From: Malus domestica
Lineage: Eukaryota > Streptophyta > Magnoliopsida > Rosales > Rosaceae
Reading direction: 5' to 3'
Length of the DNA stretch: 64,000 bases
NCBI RefSeq assembly: GCF_042453785.1
Contig: NC_091671.1
Span: forward strand, 11,664,001 to 11,728,000
In this document: piece after piece, positions 55,798 through 64,000 of the stretch
Position numbering within the stretch: the stretch's first letter is position 1
Layout of the letters: the number at the start of each line of letters is the position of its first letter
The notes under the pieces: model-generated
Database searches by the model: none
What the model was told of the DNA's origin: nothing
What the model saw: only the letters and a program-made list of their open reading frames with translations
Program-made: the position numbers and the translations under genes

Positions 55798-56707
55798 TTC
55801 TATTGTATTAGCTTGGGGCAGTTTAATTTACTTGCCAGAAAAGAAAAAGTTATAAAGCTTTGTTCCTGCTGTTGTGTTCTCTCCTTTTAGGTAGAAATTA
55901 TATCTTAATGTGCTTAAGCACCTGAATTTAGGCTAGGTCTAATGAAATGATATGCCATATTTTATAGATCAGTCACAATATTTTTGAACCCGAGGTTGTG
56001 GTGTTCACACTTTTTCTCTTAGGATTTAGAGGGCGATACAATGTGTGTATGATCTAATTTGAGTGAAATATCCTTCTTGATTTGCCTAATTCTTTCAAGT
56101 GTTATCATAACTTTGTGTGTGATTGATCATTGTGTATAACCAATATACCAGACAACATAACTGAAGGCCATGCCTGCAGAGACTGAACCATAACCGAAGC
56201 CCATGCCTGCATCAATTGATTGAAAAGGTAAAAATCATTTCCAAATCTTTTGTGCAATGCGGTTAGGTTTGCACGGCCTATTTATTTGTTGCATTTTATT
56301 TTTGGCCTGAAATTATGCTGATATTTTCTAGGTTGTGTGAAATTTCACTAAATCAAATATGAAATCGTCTTAATTTTCACGGCATTATCGATATCGGCCC
56401 CGATTATTTTTCTGTGAATGAAGCTTGGAAATTGGAATAGATGGCCCTGGTTGTGTGAAATGTTTGGATGGGATTTTGTATTATTCCATTAAACAAAATT
56501 AATTCTCTATGCGAAGCCAAATATTTGATTTTTCACTGTGGTTTGTTACTTTGATGGTTGATCACAAATGTAATTTCTTTCTTTTTTTCTTATGCGTTCT
56601 TTGTAGCACCCTCCCCTCACTTTCTCAATTATTGGTTGGGAATGCAAAAATGGATGAGCTGAGAAAAGGAGAGATGTTAGTTTTCTACATTTGACTAGAA
56701 CCATACA
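55798..56707. other. Spacer or decayed introns of the preceding fragment
   Basis: No further exon of the preceding gene is recognised. A short near-duplication lies at 56160-56215 (GGCCATGCCTGCA and GCCCATGCCTGCA). Confidence 0.4.
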
Positions 56708-57334
56708 ACAACAACAACAACAACAACAAAGCCTTTTCCCACTAAGTGGGGTCGGCTATATGAATCCTAGAACGCCATTGCGCTCGGTTTTGTGTCATGT
56801 CCTCCGTTAGAACCAAGTACTCTAAGTCTTTTCTTAGAGTCTCTTCCAAAGTTTTCCTAGGTCTTCCTCTACCCCTTTGGCCCTGAACCTCTGTCCCGTA
56901 GTCACATCTTCGAACCGGAGCGTCAGTAGGCCTTCTTTGCACATGTCCAAATCACCGGAACCGATTTTCTCTCATCTTTCCTTCAATTTCGGCCACTCCT
57001 ACTTTACCTCGAATATCCTCATTTCCAATCTTATCATTTCTTGTGTGCCCACACAACCCACGAAGCATCCTCGTCTCCGCCACACCCATTTTGTGTACGT
57101 GTTGATGCTTCACCGCCCAACATTCTGTGTCATACAACATCGCTGGCCTTATTGTCGTCCTATAAAATTTTCCCTTGAGCTTCAGTGGCCTACGACGGTC
57201 ACACAACCCGCCGGATGCACACTTACACTTCATCTATCCAACTTCTATTCTATGGTTGAGATCTCTCTCTAATTCTCCGTTCTCTTGCACGATATATCCT
57301 AGGTAGCGAAAACGGTCGCTTTTTGTGATCTTCG
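56708..57334 (-). mobile_element. 5'-truncated RTE-type LINE copy
   Basis: Encodes, with small frame breaks, the C-terminal part of the LINE protein seen intact at 60854-64000 ([46 protein letters not shown]). The 3' tail is a (TTG)n repeat (seen as CAACAA units at 56706-56729), which is typical of RTE LINEs. The 5' end is cut at a junction with Tat-like LTR sequence. Confidence 0.88.
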
Positions 57335-58825
57335 CTAGATTGCTCCGATCATTAGTGTGGATAAGTATATAAATGGATATAGATAGGAAAGCAAACACAA
57401 GATGTACGTGGTTCACCCAGATTGGCTACGTCCACGGAATAGAGGAGTTCTCATTAATTGTGAAGGGTTTACACAAGTACATAGGTTCAAGCTTTCCTTT
57501 AGTGAGTACAGGTGAATGATTTAGTACAAATGACATTAGGAAATATTGTGGGAGAATGATCTCGTAATCACGAAACTTCTAAGTATCGGAATGTGGTATC
57601 GTCTTGACTTGCCTTATCTGTCTCATAGGTAGATGTGGCATCTTCTCTGGAAGTACTCTTCCTCCATCCAGGGGTGGTATCTTTAACTGGTGGAGATGCA
57701 CAAGGTAATGTATCAATTTCACTTGAAGCTTACTTGTAGTTTCAGGCTTGGTCAAGCGCGATACAAACCATGTAGTAGGAGTCCCTCAAGTTGCCGAGCT
57801 AGGGGATTTGCTGAAAGAGGTGACAGACAAGGTAAGCAATCAGAGCTCCGGCTGATTGTTCACATTCTCCCTATCTTGCAGGCAGCATGAAGGATAAAGA
57901 GAAGAAAAATGAGAAGAGATGATATGGGATACTTTTGCTTTTGAAGAAGTAACTTTCCACAGGCTTATTCTTGAACTGAGCTGGAGGGTTTTCTGGTTTC
58001 CTCCAGAGTATAAGGCCGACTGAAGAATTTGAGGGTCAAAACAAGTCCATCAAATCTAGAGTACGTTCGACCCTACTGATATGGGATACTTTTGCTTTGA
58101 CAGAGTAATGGATGTATCGGCACGTGTGCTGTTACGCTTGTCTCCACATGCTTCCTTGTATCCTTCTCACTTGCCCTATCTGTTCCTCAGGCAGATGCGG
58201 TATCTTCCCTGGAAGCATAAGATGTTGAAGATGAGTACTCGAGAGCAATGCCAGGTAAGTAAGTTCCAGGTAGTCAGTTCCTGGCTGGAAGCTTGATTCC
58301 AAGTGCTGACTGATTGCTCTCTTTCTCCTTGTCTTGCAGGTAAGAACAAGGCCAAAGGAAAAGACAGGGAAAAAGCATGATATGGGATACTCTTGCTTTT
58401 AACCCTGATGATATGAGATATTCTTGCTCTAGTATAACTTGTTTGCAGAGGTATTATCGGGGGGAAAGAAAGCTGAATATTTCGAAAGGCTTCGTTGAGA
58501 GTGCCCTCTCATATATGAGGAAGGGTTGAGCATTTTTGCAGGTCTGTCTGTCCGTTGGGGATGGAGGTTGACATATATAGGAGTCTCCTTAACAACAAGT
58601 AGTAATGCTATTCCTTTACCCTGTCAGAGCACTTTGAAAAAGTGGTCTGTGGTATGTGGAAAGCTGATGTTGCGTGTGAAGATTACAGACAGCTTTATCC
58701 AATGAGATCCGGCTCTTGTAGTTGGGAAAGTGTTGCCTCTTCGGTTTTCGAACAAGCAATCCTATCAGGGATCTGGCTCTCGAGATTCGGAGAACGATGT
58801 CTCTTCGATTTTTGAGAAAGTAATC

Positions 58826-59261
58826 ATGTTGGGAGTCTGGCTCTCGAGATTCGGAGGGCGGTGCCTCTTCGATTTTGGAGCAAGCAATCTTGTTGGGAGT
58901 GTTTTCTCGAATGTGAGTAAAGGTTGGGCATGTTTGCTAGTCTACCTTGCCACGAAGCACAGAGGTTGACACACAGGGACTTTCCAATTATCCAGCAATG
59001 GTACTGTTTCTTTACCCTCTCTTCGATTTTTGAGAAAGTAGTCATGTTGGGAGTCTGGCTCTCGAGATTCGGAGGACGGTGCCTCTTCGATTTTGGAGCA
59101 AGCAATCTTGTTGGGAGTGTTTTCTCGAATGTGAGTAAAGGTTGGGCATGTTTGCTAGTCTACCTTGCCACGAAGCACAGAGGTTGACACACAAGGACTT
59201 TCCTATTATCCAGCAGTGATACTGTTCCTTTACCCTTGTGGGTAATAATATGGGGTAGCTA
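58826..59261. repeat. 218-bp tandem duplication
   Basis: ATGTTGGGAGTCTGGCTCTC starts at 58826 and again at 59044, followed by ~218 bp of near-identical sequence. Both units read MLGVWLSRFGGRCLFDFGAS, which is probably coincidental. Confidence 0.9.
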
Positions 59262-59562
59262 GACCTTCAAAATTTATGTGTCTAAACTTTGTTAGTGCTG
59301 TTTCTTTGCTATTCTTTTACCCGTCTTGGTCAGAGCGATGTAGTGGAAGCTGCAAGCTTCACGTGCTCAACTTTGGCAGAGAACTTTGGCAGAGTTATCT
59401 GTGATACACATGAACTACTATTGCGTGTGGGAAGTGGGTGATTGAACAGTAAGACTCATGTGCTTTCTACTTCACCAGAAGTCTTCGACAGAATGCCCAT
59501 AATTTCCGCAAAGCTGAGTGTGCGTGTGACAGGTGCTGCCAAGGCTGGAAAAGTAGGTGCCT

Positions 59563-59790
59563 CTTCGATTTTTGAGATCGGCCCTCGTGGTCTCTGAGCA
59601 GCCCAACTTTTGAGAAAGCAAGCGCCTCTTCGATTTCTGAGATCGGCCTTCGTGGTCTTTGAGCAGCCCAACTTTTGAGAAAGCAGACGCCTCTTCGATT
59701 TCTGAGATCGACCCTCGTGGTCTCTGAGCAGCCCAGCTTTTGAGAAAGCAAACGCCTCTTCGATTTCTGAGCAGGCGCCTCTTCGATTTC
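59563..59790. repeat. 65-bp minisatellite, three-plus units
   Basis: Inverse of the units at 37466-37605 (GCCTCTTCGATTTCTGAGAT start, AACTTTTGAGAAAGCA end). Three full copies and a partial one. Confidence 0.9.
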
Positions 59791-59932
59791 TGAAGCTCCG
59801 TCGAGTGCAGATTTTTATAGGGGCTGGCATTAAGTTCCAAAGCACACTTGAATCTCCACCAGTACAAGCTCCATTCTTACACTTCTAAGATCTTGATTTG
59901 TTCGACCTCTTCTCTCTTCAACACCTTTGAAA

Positions 59933-60607
59933 ATGTCTGGCCCCTCCGACCGTCGTTTTGACTTGAACCTTGTTGAAGAGGCAGCCCCGCCTTCTCCAGA
60001 CAACATATGGCGCCCATCCTTCGTCTCCCCTACTGGTCCTCTTACCGTTGGGGATTCCGTTATGAAGAATGATATGACCGCTGCGGTGGTGGCCAGGAAC
60101 CTTCTCACTCCCAAAGATAACAGACTACTTTCCAAACGATCTGATGAGTTAGCTGTTAAGGATTCTCTGGCTCTCAGTGTTCAGTGTGCAGGTTCTGTGT
60201 CTAATATGGCCCAACGCCTATTTGCTCGAACCCGCCAAGTTGAATCATTGGCGGCTGAAGTGATGAGTCTCAAACAGGAGATTAGAGGGCTCAAGCATGA
60301 GAATAAACAGTTGCACCGTCTCGCACATGACTATGCTACAAACATGAAGAGGAAGCTGGACCAGATGAAGGAATCTGATGGTCAGGTTTTACTTGATCAT
60401 CAGAGATTTGTGGGTTTGTTCCAAAGGCATTTATTGCCTTCGTCTTCTGGGGCTGTACCGCGTAATGAAGCTCCAAATGATCAACCTCTGATGCCTCCTC
60501 CTTCTAGGGTTCTGTCCAGTACTGAGGCTCCGAATGATCCCCCTCCGGTGCCTTCTCTTTCTGGGGCTCTACCGACTGCTGCGACTTCTCCTAAGCAACC
60601 TTTGTGA
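59933..60607 (+). CDS. Coiled-coil ORF of the Tat-like family (copy 2)
   Basis: 224 residues from ATG at 59933. The protein is collinear with 36646-37317, with no indels and roughly 15-20 substitutions. The coiled coil is kept (VESLAAEVMSLKQEIRGLKH, ENKQLHRLAHDYATNMKRKL), as is the Pro/Ser-rich tail ending TSPKQPL. Being open in two diverged copies suggests the ORF is maintained in the family. Its promoter would be internal, because the LTR U3 is absent here. Function unknown. Confidence 0.7.
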   Translation: MSGPSDRRFDLNLVEEAAPPSPDNIWRPSFVSPTGPLTVGDSVMKNDMTAAVVARNLLTPKDNRLLSKRSDELAVKDSLALSVQCAGSVSNMAQRLFARTRQVESLAAEVMSLKQEIRGLKHENKQLHRLAHDYATNMKRKLDQMKESDGQVLLDHQRFVGLFQRHLLPSSSGAVPRNEAPNDQPLMPPPSRVLSSTEAPNDPPPVPSLSGALPTAATSPKQPL

Positions 60608-60853
60608 AGGCTCTCTCTTGTTTGTTTATTTTGACTCATGTATATGTACATATTTGTAGCTTATCGGGGATATCAATAAATAAGTTTTCCTTCATTTTAA
60701 CGTATTGTGTTAAATACACCAAAGCCTTCTTCGCTAAGTTCTTTGAATTTTCTTTTGTTGGAGCTTTGTGAGTGGAGCATGTAGGTTGAGGTAGTGTTCC
60801 CTTAATTTCCTGAGTGAGGAAAACTTCTCGGTTGGAGACTTGGAAAATCCAAG

Positions 60854-63800
60854 TCACTGAGTGGGATCGGCTACATGAATCTTAGAACGCCATTGTGCTC
60901 GGTCCTGTGTCATGTCCTTCGTTAGATCCAAGTACTCTAAGTCTTTTCTTAGAGTCTCTTCCAAAGTTTTCCTAGGTCTTCCTCTACCCCTTCGGCCCTG
61001 AACCTCTGTCCCATAGTCGCATCTTCTAATCGGAGCGTCAGTAGGCCTTCTTTGCACATGTCCAAACCACCGTAACCGATTTTCTCTCATCTTTCCTTCA
61101 ATTTCGGCTACTCCTACTTTACCCCGGATATCCTCATTCCTAATCTTATCCTTTCTCGTGTGCCCACACATCCAACGAAGCATCCTCATCTCCGCTACAC
61201 CCATTTTGTGTACGTGTTGATGCTTCACCGCCCAACATTCTGTGCCATACAGCATCGCCGGCCTTATTGCCGTCCTATAAAATTTTCCCTTGAGCTTCAG
61301 TGGCATACGGCGGTCACACAACACGCCGGATGCACTCTTCCACTTCATCCATCCAGCTTGTATTCTATGGTTGAGATCTCCATCTAATTCTCCGTTCTTT
61401 TGCAAGATAGATCCTAGGTAACGAAAACGATCGCTCTTTGGTATTTCTTGATCACCGATCCTCACCCCTAACTCGTTTTGGCCTCCATTTGCACTGAACT
61501 TGCACTCCATATATTCTGTCTTTGATCGGCTTAGGCGAAGACCTTTAGATTCCAACACTTCTTTCCAAAGGTTAAGCTTTGCATTTACCCCTTCCTGAGT
61601 TTCATCTATCAACACTATATCGTCTGCGAAAAGCATACACCAAGGAATATCATCTTGAATATGTCCTGTTAACTCATCCATTACCAACGCAAAAAGGTAA
61701 GGACTTAAGGATGAGCCTTGATGTAATCCTACAGTTATGGGAAAGCTTTCAGTTTGTCCTTCATGAGTTCTTACGGCAGTCTTTGCTCCTTCATACATAT
61801 CCTTTATAGCTTGGATATATGCTACTCGTACTCCTTTCTTCTCTAAAATCCTCCAAAGAATGTCTCTTGGGACCCTATCGTACGCTTTCTCCAAATCTAT
61901 AAAGACCATGTGTAAATCCTTTTTCCCATCTCTATATCTTTCCATCAATCTTCGTAAGAGATAGATTGCCTCCATGGTTGAGCGCCCTGGCATGAACCCG
62001 AATTGGTTGTCCGAAACCCGTGTCTCTTGCCTCAATCTATGCTCAATGACTCTCTCCCAGAGCTTCATTGTATGACTCATTAGCTTAATACCCCTATAGT
62101 TCATGCAATTTTGTACGTCGCCCTTATTCTTGTAGATAGGCACTAAAGTGCTCGTTCGCCACTCATTTGGCATCTTCTTCGTTTTCAAAATCCTATTGAA
62201 AAGGTCAGTGAGCCATGTTATACCTGTCTCTCCCAAAACTTTCCACACTTCGATTGGTATCTCGTCTGGGCCTATTGCTTTTCTTTGCTTCATCTTCTTC
62301 AAAGCTACAACCACTTCTTCCTTCCGGATTCGACGATAAAAAGAGTAGTTTCTACACTCTTCTGAGTTACTCAACTCCCCTAAAGAAGCACTCCTTTCAT
62401 GTCCTTCATTGAAAAGATTATGAAAATAACCTCTCCATCTGTCTTTAACCGCATTCTCTGTAGCAAGAACTTTTCCATCCTCATCCTTGATGCACCTCAC
62501 TTGGTTTAGGTCCCTTGTCTTCTTTTCCCTTGCTCTAGCTAGTTTATAGATATCCAACTCTCCTTCTTTGGTATCTAGTCGTTTATACATATCGTCGTAA
62601 GCCGCTAACTTAGCTTCTCTCACAGCTTTCTTCGCCTCTTGCTTCGCTTTTCTATACCTTTCACCATTTTCATCAGTCCTATCCTTGTATAAGGCTTTAC
62701 AACATTCCTTCTTAGCCTTCACCTTTGTTTGTACCTCCTCATTCCACCACCAAGATTCCTTTTGGTGTGGGGCAAAGCCCTTGGACTCTCCTAATACCTC
62801 TTTTGCTACTTTTCGGATACAACTAGCCATGGAATCCCACATTTGGCTAGCTTCCCCCTCTCTATCCCACACACACTGGGTGATTACTTTCTCTTTGAAA
62901 ATGGCTTGTTTTTCTTCTTTTAGATTCCACCATCTAGTCCTTGGGCACTTCCAAGTCTTGTTCTTTTGTCTCACTCTTTTGATATGTACATCCATCACCA
63001 ACAAGCGATGTTGATTAGCCACGCTCTCTCCTGGTATAACTTTGCAATCCTTACAAGTTATACGATCCCCTTTCCTCATTAGAAGAAAATCTATTTGTGT
63101 TTTTGACGACCCACTCTTGTAGGTGATCACATGTTCTTCTCTCTTCTTAAAGAAGGTGTTGGCTAAGAAGAGATCAAATGCCATTGCAAAATCCAAGATA
63201 GCTTCCCCATCATCGTTTCTCTCCCCAAAACCATGGCCACCATGAAAACCTCCATAGTTGCCTGTCTCCTTGCCCACGTGTCCATTTAAATCTCCTCCTA
63301 TAAATAACTTCTCCGTCTGAGCAATTCCTTGCACCAAGTCTCCAAGATCTTCCCAAAATTTCTCCTTCGACCTCGTATCCAACCCTACTTGAGGTGCGTA
63401 CGCACTAATCACATTGATAAGTTCTTGTCCTATTACAATCTTGATTGCCATGATTCTATCTCCTACCCTCTTGACATCTACAACATCTTGTACCAAGGTC
63501 TTGTCCACGATGATGCCAACACCGTTTCTCGTTCTATGTGTGCCCGAATACCAAAGTTTAAACCCTGAGTTTTCTAGATCCTTTGCCTTACTACCAACCC
63601 ACTTAGTTTCTTGTAGGCACATAATATTTATCCTTCTCCTCACCATAACTTCCACTACTTCCATAGATTTTCCCGTTAAGGTTCCTATATTCCACGTTCC
63701 TAAACGCATTTTGCTCTCTTGAACTCTACTCTTCTGTCCTAGCTTTTTCACCCTCCCCCGTCTAATAGGATCAAAGTACTTCTTTTGTGTGTCCCGGGTA

Positions 63801-64000
63801 AAGTTGATAGGAGCATATGCTCCCAAACAACTTTGAGTGGAGTCGTTCGAAAAGAAGTTTCTATGGCCCCCTTGCTCATTTAACACTGCATCCGGATGCC
63901 GATGGAGATACAGCGACCCTTGCTCACTTATCACTGTGCTCGGGCCGCACAGCGCGCCACTTACGGGTGACGCCCTAGCTTTAGCGCTATTTTGTTCTGG
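60854..64000 (-). CDS. RTE-type LINE endonuclease/reverse transcriptase, open to the right window edge
   Basis: More than 1,040 codons without a stop. The codon at 63934 is GTG, and the frame continues upstream for 22 more codons to the edge, so the start is outside. From the right: AP-endonuclease ([59 protein letters not shown]), then reverse transcriptase ([61 protein letters not shown], catalytic [13 protein letters not shown]), then a basic C-terminal region ([18 protein letters not shown]). The last codons, ACT CAG TGA, replace the ACT TAG of the copy at 56745, because the element is joined to Tat-like sequence at about 60868. It could be a recently active source. Confidence 0.92.
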   Translation of the reverse strand, partial: PEQNSAKARASPVSGALCGPSTVISEQGSLYLHRHPDAVLNEQGGHRNFFSNDSTQSCLGAYAPINFTRDTQKKYFDPIRRGRVKKLGQKSRVQESKMRLGTWNIGTLTGKSMEVVEVMVRRRINIMCLQETKWVGSKAKDLENSGFKLWYSGTHRTRNGVGIIVDKTLVQDVVDVKRVGDRIMAIKIVIGQELINVISAYAPQVGLDTRSKEKFWEDLGDLVQGIAQTEKLFIGGDLNGHVGKETGNYGGFHGGHGFGERNDDGEAILDFAMAFDLFLANTFFKKREEHVITYKSGSSKTQIDFLLMRKGDRITCKDCKVIPGESVANQHRLLVMDVHIKRVRQKNKTWKCPRTRWWNLKEEKQAIFKEKVITQCVWDREGEASQMWDSMASCIRKVAKEVLGESKGFAPHQKESWWWNEEVQTKVKAKKECCKALYKDRTDENGERYRKAKQEAKKAVREAKLAAYDDMYKRLDTKEGELDIYKLARAREKKTRDLNQVRCIKDEDGKVLATENAVKDRWRGYFHNLFNEGHERSASLGELSNSEECRNYSFYRRIRKEEVVVALKKMKQRKAIGPDEIPIEVWKVLGETGITWLTDLFNRILKTKKMPNEWRTSTLVPIYKNKGDVQNCMNYRGIKLMSHTMKLWERVIEHRLRQETRVSDNQFGFMPGRSTMEAIYLLRRLMERYRDGKKDLHMVFIDLEKAYDRVPRDILWRILEKKGVRVAYIQAIKDMYEGAKTAVRTHEGQTESFPITVGLHQGSSLSPYLFALVMDELTGHIQDDIPWCMLFADDIVLIDETQEGVNAKLNLWKEVLESKGLRLSRSKTEYMECKFSANGGQNELGVRIGDQEIPKSDRFRYLGSILQKNGELDGDLNHRIQAGWMKWKSASGVLCDRRMPLKLKGKFYRTAIRPAMLYGTECWAVKHQHVHKMGVAEMRMLRWMCGHTRKDKIRNEDIRGKVGVAEIEGKMRENRLRWFGHVQRRPTDAPIRRCDYGTEVQGRRGRGRPRKTLEETLRKDLEYLDLTKDMTQDRAQWRSKIHVADPTQ

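Larger units (their letters stand above)
57335..60867 (-). mobile_element. Inverted fragment of the Tat-like element, U3-deleted
   Basis: Reverse-complement relative of 36380-39494 plus part of the LTR. About 57335-57562 matches the R/U5 side of the LTR; it then jumps to internal sequence (ATCACGAAACTTCTAAGTA). The LTR promoter and polypurine tract are therefore deleted. It includes the antisense-type ORF (59933-60607) and the same minisatellites. There is no gag or integrase. It is bracketed by two same-direction LINE copies. Confidence 0.88.

Noticed and set aside
58730-59187. Two similar 79- and 87-codon ORFs as a duplicated gene
   Set aside because: They are the same non-coding 218-bp tandem duplication read in one frame, with no counterpart ORF conserved in the relative at 36.4-39.5 kb.
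63932-63934. Start codon of the RTE protein at 63934
   Set aside because: The codon is GTG and the frame continues open to the window edge, so the true start is outside.

Overview
This window is nuclear DNA from a flowering plant, almost certainly a woody eudicot. Genes carry GT-AG introns, restorer-of-fertility-like PPR genes are present, and plant LTR retrotransposons, hAT, Mutator-like and Harbinger-like elements, RTE LINEs and Au-type SINEs fill most of the space. The element mix and the SIZ1 and TFIIH p44 protein sequences fit a Rosaceae (apple/pear-like) genome; that last step is inference, not proof.

Layout. 1-6085 holds the 3' part (10 exons) of a SIZ1 SUMO E3 ligase gene on the + strand, with an Au-like SINE in one intron. 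7.8-28.2 kb is a PPR cluster: two intact P-class PPR genes (A 7796-9616, B 15574-17379) and one broken copy (C 23247-25297). Copies A and C were duplicated together with pieces of a minus-strand TFIIH p44/SSL1 (GTF2H2) gene. Elements between and inside the copies include a non-autonomous LTR retrotransposon carrying a processed piece of NADP-isocitrate dehydrogenase (11925-14646), MITEs of three kinds, a degenerate Copia element, a LINE fragment and a solo LTR inside PPR copy C.

28.3-47 kb is a nest of repeats. A Mutator-type MITE is followed by an inverted-repeat MITE. The second MITE was hit by a ~3.46-kb chromovirus-like LTR (now solo, 5-bp target duplication), and that LTR was hit by an 8.9-kb Tat-like Ty3/gypsy element with seemingly identical 521-bp LTRs. 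The Tat-like element keeps gag and integrase but has lost protease, reverse transcriptase and RNase H. It carries an antisense ORF for a coiled-coil protein. A Copia-like non-autonomous element with exact 5-bp target duplication follows (43534-47008); it contains a short TOM20-like segment.

47594-54635 is a complete 7-kb hAT transposon with 8-bp target duplication and a four-exon BED/hAT transposase gene spoiled by two in-frame stops. It sits in front of a chimeric scrap made of a short-chain dehydrogenase fragment and exons of a conserved lysine-rich plant gene. The right end is a 5'-truncated RTE LINE copy, an inverted fragment of the same Tat-like family (with a second intact copy of the antisense-type ORF), and a second RTE LINE whose >1,000-codon ORF stays open to the right edge of the window.

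Only SIZ1 and PPR copies A and B look like functional host genes. The most unusual features are the two host-gene captures by unrelated LTR elements, the Tat-like element lacking reverse transcriptase with a conserved antisense coiled-coil ORF, and the datable triple nesting.
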